A stretch of DNA of 64,000 nt from contig NZ_CP129966.1 of NCBI RefSeq assembly GCF_030503595.1, positions 1,116,001 to 1,180,000 on the forward strand. The letters run 5' to 3'. Of the stretch, positions 46,480 through 55,524 are shown one piece after another. Within the stretch, counting starts at the first letter, position 1; each line of letters starts with the position of its first letter. The translations under genes were made by a program, and so were the position numbers. Source of the stretch: Corynebacterium sp. P4-C1. Its GTDB lineage: Bacteria > Actinomycetota > Actinomycetes > Mycobacteriales > Mycobacteriaceae. The notes under the pieces were generated by a model. That model saw only the letters and a list, made by a program, of their open reading frames with translations, was not told where the DNA came from and searched no databases.

Positions 46480-46955
46480 CGGCCAAACCACCGGCGCACG
46501 AGCTTGCGCCACACGACACGCGCCGCGGAGTGCGGCACCGCAACGACCTCCCGGGCGTAGTTCTTCAACCGCGATTTCTTCGGGGTCGGTGCGGCCACGA
46601 CCGTGACGGGCACACCCAGGTGCGCCGCCCACACTTTGGTGCGCGCAACGTGGAAGCCGTTGGTGACCACGGTCAACCGTGCCACTGACGGGAACAGCGC
46701 GCGGGAATTCTCCAGGTTCTCGTTCGTCGACGTCGCCCGGGGCTCCTCCACGATCCGGGAGGCCGGCACACCACGCTCAATGAGCCACCGCGCCATCACG
46801 TCCGACTCTCCCTGCCCCGTCACCACGACGGGGGCCTGCGGGTGGCGGTGCGCCAGTGCCAGTGCCGTCGTCAAGCGTGCTTCGAGCATGCGCGACGGGC
46901 GGCCGTCGATAATGCGTGCCCCGAGCACCACCACGGGGCTGGGGCTGCTACTCAC
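46476..46955 (-). CDS. YdcF/ElyC-family (DUF218) protein
   Basis: 159 residues from a GTG (46953-46955) overlapping the purE stop by 8 bp. DUF218 core: [71 protein letters not shown]. In other bacteria YdcF/ElyC proteins affect envelope or polyprenol-related metabolism, but the reaction is not established. No membrane anchor is visible here. Coupled to purE. Confidence 0.85.
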   Translation of the reverse strand: MSSSPSPVVVLGARIIDGRPSRMLEARLTTALALAHRHPQAPVVVTGQGESDVMARWLIERGVPASRIVEEPRATSTNENLENSRALFPSVARLTVVTNGFHVARTKVWAAHLGVPVTVVAAPTPKKSRLKNYAREVVAVPHSAARVVWRKLVRRWFGR

Positions 46956-47454
46956 CGCCGCCGAGCAGGCGCTCGCGCAGCGCCTCATCCTTGCGCTCGA
47001 CCTCTCGGGCCATGTTCTCCTGGTAGTCGACCATGCGGCGCTGGATCTCCGGTTCGGAGGAGCCGAGGATGCGCGCCGCGAGTAGGCCGGCATTCTTCGC
47101 GCCGCCGATGGACACGGTGGCCACGGGCACCCCACCCGGCATTTGCACGATGGACAGCAGCGAGTCAAGCCCGTCTAGGTCCTTCAGCGCGCGAGGAATG
47201 CCGATGACCGGCAGCGGGGTCGCCGCCGCGACCATGCCCGGCAGGTGCGCCGCGCCGCCGGCGCAGGCAATGATGACCTGCAGGCCACGCCCGTGCGCGC
47301 CTTTGGCGTACGCGAGCATCTTCTCCGGGGTGCGGTGCGCCGAGACCACCCCGACCTCGAAGCGGATGCCGAACTCGGCGAGAATCTCCGCCGCCGGTGC
47401 GACAGTGTCCCAGTCCGAGTCGGACCCCATGATGATTCCTACCTGCGGTTCCAT
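46948..47454 (-). CDS. purE: N5-carboxyaminoimidazole ribonucleotide mutase PurE
   Basis: 168 residues. Class I Pur[37 protein letters not shown] (catalytic His) and [33 protein letters not shown]. Converts N5-CAIR to CAIR in purine synthesis. A partner purK lies 28 bp upstream in the same direction. The C-terminal 30 residues form a charged helix. Confidence 0.95.
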   Translation of the reverse strand: MEPQVGIIMGSDSDWDTVAPAAEILAEFGIRFEVGVVSAHRTPEKMLAYAKGAHGRGLQVIIACAGGAAHLPGMVAAATPLPVIGIPRALKDLDGLDSLLSIVQMPGGVPVATVSIGGAKNAGLLAARILGSSEPEIQRRMVDYQENMAREVERKDEALRERLLGGGE

Positions 47455-47482
47455 GTGCGCTCCTTATGTGTCCTGCAATGTC

Positions 47483-48697
47483 CTATTCTTGCCCGCCGCC
47501 AGCACCGCCAGCAGCACCACTGCCATTGACAATGATGTCCGCCGCCGCGGTGGCGCGCTCCAGCACGGTGTCTAAGTCCGTGCCGGAGACATTGACGTGC
47601 CCCATCTTGCGGCCCGGGCGGTGGCCCTTACCGTAGAGGTGGACCTTGGCGTCCGGGTAGCGGCGCATGACCTCGACGACGCGTTCTTCCATCGGCTCCG
47701 ACGGCTCGGTGTCCGCGCCCAAGGTGTTCACCATGACGGTGACTGGCGCGGTCGTGTCGACGGACCCCAGCGGCCAGTCCAAGACCGCACGGAGGTGCTG
47801 CTCGAACTGGCTGGTCACGCAACCGTTCTGCGTCCAGTGGCCCGTGTTGTGCGGGCGCATGGCGAGTTCGTTGACGATCACGCTCTTTTCCTCATCCGCG
47901 CACTCGAAAAGCTCCACCGCCAGTACGCCGGTGACATCCAGCTCGGTGGCAATCTTCATGGCCAGCTCGCGGCAGTACTCGGCCTGCTCGTCGGACATGC
48001 CCGGCGCGGGCGCGATCGCTTCAACGCAGATGCCGTCGCGTTGGCGGGACTCCACGACCGGCCAGGCGCGGACCTCGCCGGACGGGGTGCGCGCGACCAT
48101 GGCGGAGAGCTCGCGGCCGAAATCGACCTTGCGCTCGGCGTACAGCGGGGTGCCGTTCCCCAGGAGCTCCGCTACGAGCTCTTCCGCTTCCTCGCGCGTG
48201 CCCGGGAACCACACACCGTGGCCGTCGTAGCCGCCGCGGGTGGCCTTCAGGCACATCTCGCCGTCGACGGAATCGAAGAACTCACCGGCGTCGGTGGCTG
48301 ACTCGATCGGCGCGAATTCGGGCACCGGCGCACCGATCTCCTTCATTTTGCGGCGCTGGGCCAGCTTGTCCTGCGCGTAGATCAGCGCGCGCGGCTGCGG
48401 CTGCACGCTCACGCCGGCGGCGATCAGCTCATCGAGGTACTCGTTAGGCACGTGCTCGTGGTCGAAGGTGGCTGCCGCGGCCCCCTCCACGACCGCCTTC
48501 AGGTCGTCCAGATCGGTGTAGTCGCCGATGCGCACGTCGCCGAAGACCTGCGCCGCCGACGCGTCCTCGGATCCCGCCAGCACGCGCGGCGCGAGCCCGA
48601 GCTCGATCGCCTCCGTGTGCATCATGCGGGCCAGCTGGCCGTCTCCGATCACCGCGATGATCGGCATTCCCTGGGCATCTCTTTGTGCGTTACTCAC
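47483..48697 (-). CDS. purK: 5-(carboxyamino)imidazole ribonucleotide synthase PurK
   Basis: 404 residues from GTG 48695-48697. ATP-grasp enzyme making N5-CAIR from AIR, ATP and bicarbonate. Blocks: AVIGDGQLARMMHTEAIELGL, TFDHEHVPNEYLDEL, ATRGGYDGHGVWF, VTGVLAVELFE and NELAMRPHNTGHWTQNGCVTSQFEQHLRAVLDWPLG. The start is taken at VSNAQRDAQGMPII because upstream residues are not family-like. Operon purK-purE-ydcF. Confidence 0.94.
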   Translation of the reverse strand: MSNAQRDAQGMPIIAVIGDGQLARMMHTEAIELGLAPRVLAGSEDASAAQVFGDVRIGDYTDLDDLKAVVEGAAAATFDHEHVPNEYLDELIAAGVSVQPQPRALIYAQDKLAQRRKMKEIGAPVPEFAPIESATDAGEFFDSVDGEMCLKATRGGYDGHGVWFPGTREEAEELVAELLGNGTPLYAERKVDFGRELSAMVARTPSGEVRAWPVVESRQRDGICVEAIAPAPGMSDEQAEYCRELAMKIATELDVTGVLAVELFECADEEKSVIVNELAMRPHNTGHWTQNGCVTSQFEQHLRAVLDWPLGSVDTTAPVTVMVNTLGADTEPSEPMEERVVEVMRRYPDAKVHLYGKGHRPGRKMGHVNVSGTDLDTVLERATAAADIIVNGSGAAGGAGGGQE

Positions 48698-48852
48698 GGT
48701 TGCCCACTGTAGTGAACAAGCAGGCACGCCCCACCATTAGCCGTCACAGTCCCCGCCCGCGCCGCACTCCGCCGCAGCAGCGCCTGCCGCACGTCGCTTA
48801 TCGACGCCCCGCCGCACGTGCCCGGGCACCGGAGATAGCTACCATCGGCCAC

Positions 48853-49578
48853 ATGAACGCTTTCAGCCGCCACACCGTTTTCCAGAATTCGCTGATGTCC
48901 GCGCTACTCGACGGAATCTACGACGGGGAGATGACCATCGGGCAGATCCTGTCCAAGGGCAATTTCGGCCTGGGCACCTTCGACGGACTGGACGGGGAGA
49001 TGATCATTCTTGACGGCACCTGCTACCAGCTGCGTAGCGACGGCACCGCGACCATCGCCGACCTGGAGCAGAAAAGCCCGTTCGCGCAGGTGACCAACTT
49101 CGTGCCGAAGATCGTGGAGCCAGCCCCGAAGGGCATGAAACGCGCTGAGCTGTCCAAATTCATCGACGACCTGGAGCCTTCGGGCAACTACTTCCACGCG
49201 GTGCGCATCACGGGCACGTTCAGCAGCGTTGTCACCCGCACGGTGACGAAGCAATCCAAGCCGTACCCGCCGATGCGTGACGCGGTGGGCGACGACAAGG
49301 AGATCACATTCAATGACGTCCGCGGCATCATCGGGGGCTTCCGCACCCCGAAGTACGCGAAGGGCATCGGCATCCCGGGCTGCCACGTGCATTTCATCGA
49401 CGAGGAGCGCACGTCGGGCGGCCACGTGCTCGACTACACGGTCGACGACGCGGTGATCGAGCTGTGCCCCGGCACCGACATGGAGCTGCACCTGCCGCTC
49501 ACCGCTGACTTCGCCGCAGGCAACCTCTCCCCGGACGATATCGACGAGCAGATTCACACCACAGAGGTGAAGAGCTGA
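48853..49578 (+). CDS. budA: Alpha-acetolactate decarboxylase
   Basis: 241 residues. Converts acetolactate to acetoin. Zinc site HVHFIDEERTSGGHVLDY (two His in HxH plus a third His) and upstream conserved LSKGNFGLGTFDGLDGEMIILDG and GNYFHAVRITGTF are diagnostic. The ATG at 48853 has only a distant GGAGA. A dispersed 10-mer (48797-48806) lies in its promoter region. Followed by two YbjN-like genes; an acetolactate synthase is not in the window. Confidence 0.93.
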   Translation: MNAFSRHTVFQNSLMSALLDGIYDGEMTIGQILSKGNFGLGTFDGLDGEMIILDGTCYQLRSDGTATIADLEQKSPFAQVTNFVPKIVEPAPKGMKRAELSKFIDDLEPSGNYFHAVRITGTFSSVVTRTVTKQSKPYPPMRDAVGDDKEITFNDVRGIIGGFRTPKYAKGIGIPGCHVHFIDEERTSGGHVLDYTVDDAVIELCPGTDMELHLPLTADFAAGNLSPDDIDEQIHTTEVKS

Positions 49579-49613
49579 CGTCCGCCCGCCCGCACCAAGC
49601 CACAAGGAGCACA

Positions 49614-50033
49614 ATGAGTTCAAACACAGACATCACCGCTTTCTCCACACGCATGCTCGTCAGCGCTTTGGACACGTTGCAGATCGCTGCCGCGGAGGAC
49701 AACGGCGACTGGGGCGCGGACTTTCCGCAAGGCACCGTCTTCTTCGTTCCCGACGGCGACTACTTCACCATCCGCATCCAGTCCCACATGACAGTCGCCG
49801 ACGACGCCATGCCGGCAGCCATGATCGCCATTAACGCGATGAACGACAACCTCGCCTTCGGCAAAGTAGTACCCAACGTCATCGAGGATCGCCCGACAGT
49901 CGTTTTCCGCAACCATTTCAACTTCACCCAGGGCGTGTCCCAATCACAGCTAGACACGCTTATCGACGCAAGCTTGCAGGTCGGCTTCAACGCCCTCGAC
50001 CAGATCGAATCACTGCTTAAAGGAACGGAGTAG
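49614..50033 (+). CDS. YbjN-like protein (first copy)
   Basis: 139 residues. Shows the YbjN-type mix of GTVFFVPDGDYFTIRIQSHM, AINAMNDNLAFGKVV and RNHFNFTQGVSQSQLDTLIDASL, reminiscent of type III secretion chaperone-like folds. CACAAGGAGCACAATG gives a good ribosome site. Four bp before the next YbjN-like gene, so cotranscribed. A CTTATCGACG copy lies in the LID codons (49959-49968). Function unknown. Confidence 0.75.
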   Translation: MSSNTDITAFSTRMLVSALDTLQIAAAEDNGDWGADFPQGTVFFVPDGDYFTIRIQSHMTVADDAMPAAMIAINAMNDNLAFGKVVPNVIEDRPTVVFRNHFNFTQGVSQSQLDTLIDASLQVGFNALDQIESLLKGTE

Positions 50034-50037
50034 AGCC

Positions 50038-50457
50038 ATGGGATTGTTCGGAAAGAAGAAACCGGTACTGCGCGAAGCTTCCGTCGAATCCATCGGGGAA
50101 GCGCTTTCCGCGCTGGGCTTCAGCTGCTCGCCGCTGTCCACCGGTGGCCTGCTGACCGAGGTGAACGGGGTTCCGGTCTACATCGTGGACCAGGACCAGA
50201 ACATCGGGATCGGCGGGATGATCCAGGCGCGCCAGTCCGCAGGGGAGGACCTCAACTGGATAAGCGACTTCAACAACCGTGCGCTGTGGCCGGTGGTCTT
50301 CCGCGCGGAGCAGCCGGGCGGGACCGTCATCAACGCCGAGCACCGGATCATTAAAGGGGTTGAGTACTCCGATGCGCAGCTGCGCGACGAGGCCGAGCTC
50401 GGGGCCACGCTCGTCGCGGAGACCCTGCTGCGCTACAGCGAGGAGCACCCGCAGTAA
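50038..50457 (+). CDS. YbjN-like protein (second copy)
   Basis: 139 residues, starting MGLFGKKKPVLREASVESIGEALSAL, with YIVDQDQNIGIGG and EDLNWISDFNNRALWPVVF. Related in length and layout to the preceding gene, a divergent tandem pair. AACGGAG lies 5 bp before the ATG. A role as partner or chaperone pair is a guess. Confidence 0.72.
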   Translation: MGLFGKKKPVLREASVESIGEALSALGFSCSPLSTGGLLTEVNGVPVYIVDQDQNIGIGGMIQARQSAGEDLNWISDFNNRALWPVVFRAEQPGGTVINAEHRIIKGVEYSDAQLRDEAELGATLVAETLLRYSEEHPQ

Positions 50458-50485
50458 CAGAGGTGCCGCTATGACAGCGGTGCCG

Positions 50486-50929
50486 CTACCGCAGCTGCTC
50501 GACGATCAGGGCCTCCACGCGCCGCGCCCTGCCCACGTTGGGGAAATGCACGGGCTCGCCGTAGCCCAGGATGCCGATGTCGATGCCGCCGCGGCGCCGG
50601 CGCACGTTGCGGATCTGCATGAGCGGGATGGATTCTGTGCGCCCGCGGCCGCCGGGGAGATACATGACGCGCTTGTTGGTCACCACGAAGCGCTGGCGTT
50701 GTTGGCGGATGAGCGGCCAGAAGAAGCGCCAGATGACGATGAGGAACCAGATGCCCACGACGGCGTTGCGGATGCCTGCGTCGACGGCGGCGGCATCCAT
50801 CCACCCGATGAGCATCCAGGACAGGGCGGTCGCGATGATCAGCTCGAGGAAGGGATAGATCGCGCCGCGCAGCGGCGGCGCCATGTCCGCCAGGACGACT
50901 TCTCCCCTACCGAGCTTGATCTTTGCCAC
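50486..50929 (-). CDS. PH-domain (bPH2-like) membrane protein
   Basis: 147 residues. Two membrane segments (about residues 22-40 and 55-72, ending IWRFFWPLIRQQ) followed by a bacterial PH-like domain with RFVVTNKRVMYLPGG and RNVRRRRGGIDIGILGYG. The counterpart Rv3278c also sits beside birA. Function unknown; the domain usually sits at the inner membrane face. It is 10 bp downstream of birA. Confidence 0.85.
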   Translation of the reverse strand: MAKIKLGRGEVVLADMAPPLRGAIYPFLELIIATALSWMLIGWMDAAAVDAGIRNAVVGIWFLIVIWRFFWPLIRQQRQRFVVTNKRVMYLPGGRGRTESIPLMQIRNVRRRRGGIDIGILGYGEPVHFPNVGRARRVEALIVEQLR

Positions 50930-50939
50930 GGGCCAAACA

Positions 50940-51671
50940 TTAATCGGTGGGGCGCAGGTGCGTCACGTCGCCAGTCGAGTAGCTGGTTCCGTCGACGACG
51001 ATCGCGCCGTGCTTGTCGACGTCCCCCGCCACCCCCTCAACGATCCCGTCCACCGTGTCCAGGCGCACCGTCTGACCGATGGTGGCCGACACAGCGCGGT
51101 AGTCGTCGAGAAGCGCTTCGTCCCGGTCGCGCCACTGCGCAAGGCGTGTGCCGAGCGCACCCAGCAGGTCGACGGCGAATTCGTCCCAGTCGACGTCCAC
51201 GCCCTCAAGGTTGAGCGCCGTGGACCAATCCGTGGGCAGGTCTTCTGCCCGCCAGGCGATGTTCACTCCCATGCCCACAACGAGCAGCGGCGGGGTGGCC
51301 TGGGTGTCGATCTCCCCGAGGATCCCGACGAATTTCTTGCCGTTCAGGAGCACGTCGTTGGGCCATTTCAGCTGCGCGGTGGGCACCACATCCGTCACGG
51401 CCAGGCCCGCGGCCAGCGACACCAAGCCGAGATCGTCCGTGTGCGTGAGTTCCACGGCGACGCTCATGAGCAGGCTCGCCCCTGCGGGCGCCTCCCACAC
51501 GCGCCCGAGCCGCCCCTTGCCACCGGTTTGCCGGTCGGCGATGAGCACGTGCCCCGGCGCGCCCGACGCCAGCAGCTCCGTGTTCGTCGACGTCGCCGAT
51601 TCGACGAAGCGAACGTCGCTCCACCACTCGGCGATCTCGGACTGGATGCGGGCAATGTCCTGAACTGTCAT
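50940..51671 (-). CDS. birA: Biotin-[acetyl-CoA-carboxylase] ligase BirA
   Basis: 243 residues. Biotin-protein ligase without a DNA-binding domain. VESATSTNTEL, DRQTGGKGRLGRVWEAPAGASLLMSV (biotin loop with GRLGR), LKWPNDVLLNGKKFVGILGE and GMGVNI are all intact. Loads biotin on acyl-CoA carboxylases of fatty and mycolic acid synthesis. The start is ATG 51669-51671. In mycobacteria acc genes follow here; in this genome the accessory island begins instead. Confidence 0.93.
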   Translation of the reverse strand: MTVQDIARIQSEIAEWWSDVRFVESATSTNTELLASGAPGHVLIADRQTGGKGRLGRVWEAPAGASLLMSVAVELTHTDDLGLVSLAAGLAVTDVVPTAQLKWPNDVLLNGKKFVGILGEIDTQATPPLLVVGMGVNIAWRAEDLPTDWSTALNLEGVDVDWDEFAVDLLGALGTRLAQWRDRDEALLDDYRAVSATIGQTVRLDTVDGIVEGVAGDVDKHGAIVVDGTSYSTGDVTHLRPTD

Positions 51672-51756
51672 GCGCACCAGAATATCGAGACATCGAACCA
51701 AGGCGTGCACCGTCACCACCGCACTCAGGAAGTTCAACGGCAACCACTACTGCACC

Positions 51757-51786
51757 GACTCCGCACTGCGGAGTCCCTGCGGTTTT
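51757..51786. repeat. Hairpin repeat copy 1
   Basis: GACTCCGCACTGCGGAGTC followed by CCTGCGGTTTT. Near-identical to the copies at 52252 and 57579. The palindrome forms a 7-9 bp stem and the T run suggests termination on the plus strand. No gene ends immediately before this copy, so an ancestral gene may have been lost here. Confidence 0.8.
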
Positions 51787-51894
51787 ATAAATCACCTGCG
51801 CTGAATCGAATCTCCGTTCCTCTTCTCGCAACAACGATGTCGAGGTGAAATGGGACAGCGGCTACAGAAACACCCTGCAGCCAAGGAGAATGCA

Positions 51895-52248
51895 ATGGCC
51901 CCGCCACGCATGAGTAAAGAAGAAAAGCTCTTAGTCATCCGAGCGCTTCAAGAGTCCAACGACGTTATGGATTACCCCGGCTTCAACAATCATGCGGAAC
52001 GTTACGGCCCCTATGTCGTGACCGAGTACTGGAGCCCCGTGATGGACGAGTTTCCTGGTTACCAGCTCGACGGCCCCGGCCCTGTCATTGTGGACACGCG
52101 CGACTACTCGGTGAACTTCTTCGGCTCAACCCTCGACGGACGTCCCGCATGGTTCGCAGCTGACGACTACCCGCAAGGACGCGTCAAGCTTGCCGACGAA
52201 CCGATTCCGAGCCTGGCCACCGAAGATTTGCCCGACGACGATTCCTGA
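51895..52248 (+). CDS. Imm35/YrhB-like small protein (intact copy)
   Basis: 117 residues. Starts MAPPRMSKEEKLLVIRALQ, with AAGGAG 7 bp upstream. Core YVVTEYWSPVMDEFPGYQLDGPGPVIVDTRDYSVNFFGS resembles the YrhB/Imm35 family, in which small proteins neutralise polymorphic toxins. A decayed paralogue lies 590 bp downstream. The toxin partner is not seen. Ends 3 bp before the second hairpin repeat. Confidence 0.65.
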   Translation: MAPPRMSKEEKLLVIRALQESNDVMDYPGFNNHAERYGPYVVTEYWSPVMDEFPGYQLDGPGPVIVDTRDYSVNFFGSTLDGRPAWFAADDYPQGRVKLADEPIPSLATEDLPDDDS

Positions 52249-52251
52249 GCC

Positions 52252-52281
52252 GACTCCGCACTGCGGAGTCCCTGCGGTTTT
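52252..52281. repeat. Hairpin repeat copy 2
   Basis: Same 30-bp unit as at 51757, directly after the stop of the Imm35-like gene, where it fits a terminator. It is followed by three partial CTCCGCA/CCGCAG half-units (52290-52320). Confidence 0.82.
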
Positions 52282-52346
52282 GCATCCACTCCGCAAGAAC
52301 TCCGCAGAAGCACCGCAGACACACCACCAGACCTACACTGGGCGCC

Positions 52347-52781
52347 ATGTCGGACATGAAGCTTTTCACCATCGGGTATTCGCAGAAGAGCGCGGAAGAG
52401 TTCTTTGACCTGCTGCGCGAAAACGGTGTGAAGCGGGTGGTGGACATCCGGCGGCACAACACGAATCAGCTCGCCGGCTTCACCAAGAAAGACGATCTCG
52501 CGTGGTTCCTCGCAACCATCGCTGACATCGATTACGAGCACGTTCTGGAACTCGCACCGAGTGAGGAGCTCATGCACGCCTACCGCAAGGAGGGCCTGCC
52601 TTTCGACGAGTTCGCGGACAAGCTCCGCGCACAATTCGACGACCGGGAGATGCCCACCAAGGCCACTTTCGACCACGCGGCCTTGCTGTGCTCCGAGGCC
52701 GACCCCTCCACCTGCCACCGCATCGTGGCTGCGGAGTACCTGGCCGAAAAGTGGTCCGGGGTGGACATCGTCCGTCTCTAA
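52347..52781 (+). CDS. DUF488 protein
   Basis: 144 residues. Typical DUF488 features: KLFTIGYSQKSAEEFFDLLRENGVKRVVDIRRHNTNQLAGFTKKDDLAWFL and the CPPAxxHR-like end ALLCSEADPSTCHRIVAAEYLA. The family is widespread, often beside defence or toxin-antitoxin genes, and its activity is not established. A second ATG three codons in (52356) is possible. The gene sits between the two Imm35-like paralogues. Confidence 0.85.
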   Translation: MSDMKLFTIGYSQKSAEEFFDLLRENGVKRVVDIRRHNTNQLAGFTKKDDLAWFLATIADIDYEHVLELAPSEELMHAYRKEGLPFDEFADKLRAQFDDREMPTKATFDHAALLCSEADPSTCHRIVAAEYLAEKWSGVDIVRL

Positions 52782-52835
52782 TGCCCCGAGCGTGTGGAAG
52801 AGTGAGTTCAAGGAACCGAGACGAGGGAAACACCC

Positions 52836-53240
52836 ATGCCACTGCCCGACCTGACAGACGAAGAAAAACAGGCCATCATTCAGGCGCTCCAAGAAGCGAA
52901 TGTCAATTGGCCTGGCTTCCTGCCTGAGGCGCAGTGGTAGAAGGACTTTCTCGTCGTCGGCTACTGGTGCCCGGAGTTCGACACTGAACCCGAGTTCGTA
53001 GTCCTCGGCCACGGCCCCGCGATCGTGGATACCCGCGACAACTCCGTTGAGTTCTATGGATCAGCCCCAGTCGGATGGACTGATGTGGTGTTCGCCGACG
53101 ATTTCCCCCACGGGGTCATTCAACTCTCCGACAAGCCGGTCCCGGGATACCCGAAGATCAAAAGGGAGCCGCACCCTTCAGAGGAGATCCGCGCAACGCC
53201 GAGGAATACCTGGCAGGGATTGCGTCGGCAGGGAAACTAG
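52836..53240 (+). pseudogene. Imm35/YrhB-like paralogue with in-frame TAG
   Basis: The frame from ATG 52836 (GAGGGAAA upstream) reads MPLPDLTDEEKQAIIQALQEANV and then hits TAG at 52938-52940. The same frame continues without further stops to 53240 and matches the intact copy (VVGYWCPEF, GHGPAIVDTRDNSVEFYGS, DDFPHGVIQLSDKPVPG). The stop aligns with a Tyr codon of the intact protein, so a single TAC/TAT to TAG change would explain it. A read-through product or a start inside the second half is possible but unsupported. Confidence 0.75.
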
Positions 53241-53662
53241 TCGTTCCCGAGCACGTCATCAACGAGTGCGCGGACTCTCGCGTCAATGTCATCGCGCACC
53301 AAACGCATGCGCTCCATGCCCTCGATGCCGCGTGTCGACGGCTCGTCCGTCACCCACCGCTCGAGAGTCCCGCGCGCATCGTCGGGAAGCTCCAACTGCG
53401 CCTCCTCACCGATGACCACCACGCGGTCTGCGGCGCGCAGGAGCTCCGGGTCGATGGCTTTCGGGTGGCCGCCTGACATATCCGCGCCGACTTCTTCCAG
53501 CGACGCCGCCGATTCGGCGTTGATCGACGTTCCCGGCTCGGTTCCGGCGGAGTGGATCTCGAGCTTGTCTCCCGCGTGCTTTTCCGCGAGCGCGGCAGCC
53601 ATTTGGGATTTGCCGCCGTTGCGGACGCAGACGAACAGGATCTTCGGAGTAGTTGGCATCAT
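53237..53662 (-). CDS. arsC: Arsenate reductase / arsenate-mycothiol transferase ArsC
   Basis: 141 residues. Low-molecular-weight phosphatase fold with the P-loop [11 protein letters not shown] (CX5R variant: Cys-Val-Arg-Asn-Gly-Gly-Lys-Ser) and [16 protein letters not shown]. In corynebacteria such enzymes form an arsenate-mycothiol adduct that Mrx1 reduces. Adjacent to acr3, 10 bp downstream of it. Start is one of two ATGs. Confidence 0.88.
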   Translation of the reverse strand: MMPTTPKILFVCVRNGGKSQMAAALAEKHAGDKLEIHSAGTEPGTSINAESAASLEEVGADMSGGHPKAIDPELLRAADRVVVIGEEAQLELPDDARGTLERWVTDEPSTRGIEGMERMRLVRDDIDARVRALVDDVLGND

Positions 53663-53672
53663 GTGCTCCTTT

Positions 53673-54779
53673 TTACGCGGATACGCCTGCCAGGGACGAC
53701 TGCCGTTCCGGCAGCGTCGGGTCGCCGGCGAACAACTTCGGGCCGAGGCCGCGCATGACGTAAACGAGCCCGACGAGCACCGGAATCTCGATCAACGGAC
53801 CGATGGTGCCTGCGAGCGCCTGCGCCGATTCCGCGCCGAAGGTGCCGATTGCCACCGCAATCGCCAGTTCGAAATTATTGCCCGCCGCGGTGAACGCCAC
53901 CGACGCGGACTGCGCGTATCCCATTCCCGATGCCTTGGACACGATCAGGCCAAGGGCGAACATGCCCACGAAGTAGATCAGCAGCGGCACCGCCACCCGC
54001 GCAACCGTCCACGGCCGGGCGATGATTTGCTCGCCCTGGAGGGAGAACAGCAGCACGATCGTGTACAGCAATCCAACCAGCGCCAATGGGGAGATCGCCG
54101 GGAGGTATTTCTCTTCGTACCAGGTACGCCCCTTGGTCTTCTCCCCGATGATGCGCGAAAGCACACCGGCAAGCAGCGGGATGCCCAGGAAGACCAGGAC
54201 CGAGGACACGATGGCCCAGAAGGAGAAGTTCACCGACGTGGTGGACAACCCCAGCCAATTGGGCAGGATCTGCAGGTAGAACCAGCCCAGCACACCGAAC
54301 ATGAGCACCTGGAAGACCGAATTGATCGCTACGAGCACCGCCGTGGCTTCACGGTCGGCGCACGACAGGTCCGACCACACCAGCACCATGGCGATGCAGC
54401 GCGCCAGGCCCACGATGATCAGGCCGGTGCGTAGCTCCGGCTCGTCGGCGAGGAAGATCCAGGCCAGCGCGAACATCACAGCCGGGCCGACGACCCAGTT
54501 GAGGATGATAGAGACCACCATCAGCCGCTTATCGGTGGCGATCTCCTTCGTCTTGTCGTAGCGCACCTTCGCCAACGGCGGGTACATCATCACCAGCAGA
54601 CCCAGCGCGATCGGCAGGGAGATCCTTCCGACCTCCATGCTCTGCAACGCACCGCTCAAGCCCGGGAACCAGTTCCCCAGCCCAAGCCCCAGCGCCATCG
54701 CCAGGATGATCCACACAGGGAGAAATCGGTCGAGAAATGACATGCGCGCAGGTTCCCGCGCGGCAACTGGGTCGGACAT
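53673..54779 (-). CDS. acr3: Arsenite efflux permease, ACR3 family
   Basis: 368 residues from ATG 54777-54779, preceded by AAAGG. Ten hydrophobic segments; hallmark blocks [34 protein letters not shown] (with the catalytic Cys), [13 protein letters not shown] and [19 protein letters not shown]. Exports arsenite by proton exchange. Together with arsC and divergent arsR it makes a complete resistance cassette in the accessory island. Confidence 0.94.
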   Translation of the reverse strand: MSDPVAAREPARMSFLDRFLPVWIILAMALGLGLGNWFPGLSGALQSMEVGRISLPIALGLLVMMYPPLAKVRYDKTKEIATDKRLMVVSIILNWVVGPAVMFALAWIFLADEPELRTGLIIVGLARCIAMVLVWSDLSCADREATAVLVAINSVFQVLMFGVLGWFYLQILPNWLGLSTTSVNFSFWAIVSSVLVFLGIPLLAGVLSRIIGEKTKGRTWYEEKYLPAISPLALVGLLYTIVLLFSLQGEQIIARPWTVARVAVPLLIYFVGMFALGLIVSKASGMGYAQSASVAFTAAGNNFELAIAVAIGTFGAESAQALAGTIGPLIEIPVLVGLVYVMRGLGPKLFAGDPTLPERQSSLAGVSA

Positions 54780-54785
54780 TGCCCA

Positions 54786-54817
54786 CCTTTCGTATCGACG
54801 ACTATCAATACGAAAGG
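54786..54817. promoter_or_regulatory. ArsR operator: 10-bp perfect inverted repeat
   Basis: CCTTTCGTAT (54786-54795) and ATACGAAAGG (54808-54817) flank 12 bp in the divergent space between acr3 and arsR. It covers the acr3 ribosome site (AAAGG) and adjoins the arsR promoter area (TATTAT at 54824-54829). Binding would repress both directions until arsenite binds ArsR. Confidence 0.75.
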
Positions 54818-54860
54818 TAATGCTATTATCGATACCTGTCAATATGAGAGAGTGAGAATC

Positions 54861-55208
54861 ATGGTCGCCCCGAACATCCCACCAGCAGCAGATCCAACAG
54901 CGTGCTGTTCGCTGAGCGCCGGTCCACTCACCAACGAGGAAACCGACCGCTACGCCCAGCTCTTCAAGGTGCTCGCCGACCCGGCACGCCTACGTCTCCT
55001 CTCCCAGCTCGCGGAAGACGGCTGCGGCCCCATCAGCGTCTCCGAACTCGCCGAGCAATCCGGACTGAGCCAACCCACGGTCTCCCACCACCTGAAGAAG
55101 CTCACCGACGCCGGCCTACTCACCAAAACCCGACGCGGAAAAACCGTCACCCACGAGGTCTGCCCCGCACCCTTCGCGGAGCTGCGCACGGTTCTGCAGA
55201 TGGACTAG
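54861..55208 (+). CDS. arsR: Arsenite-responsive ArsR repressor
   Basis: 115 residues from ATG 54861. Cysteines 15, 16 and 55 fall exactly where C. glutamicum ArsR1 uses Cys15, Cys16 and Cys55 to bind As(III). That agreement also fixes the start (a GTG at 54852 would shift numbering). Winged-helix part VLADPARLRLLSQL, SGLSQPTVSHHLKKLTDAGLL. Divergent from acr3. Confidence 0.94.
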   Translation: MVAPNIPPAADPTACCSLSAGPLTNEETDRYAQLFKVLADPARLRLLSQLAEDGCGPISVSELAEQSGLSQPTVSHHLKKLTDAGLLTKTRRGKTVTHEVCPAPFAELRTVLQMD

Positions 55209-55524
55209 CCACCCCGACGAACGATCGCATTTCCTGCCGGTTCCGGCCTAGTGGCGGCTGCGAGCTACTGATATGACTACTCCGAAACCGCAATCAGCAC
55301 AGGAGCACACCGGAATGAGCTGTTTTTCCCCATCGCCATCGCAGCAATCTTCACCCTCCACCCAAGCCCTGCCCGCCGATGATGTCCGCACGAAACCGAC
55401 TAGCAGGAAAAATGTTCCGCGTATCGACACTTCGTTCGACAGAAGAATTTTCGTGGTTGCCCCGCTCAATAGCGTCGTAGACGTCATCAATTCTCAACCG
55501 CTTCACGGCAGGAAGGAACTGAAG
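55209..55524. other. Region without a supportable gene
   Basis: 316 bp after arsR. An open frame from 55273 is present but has a low-complexity Ser/Pro/Gln composition and no good start site; it is in frame with the broken gene downstream. Nothing else is recognised. Confidence 0.5.
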
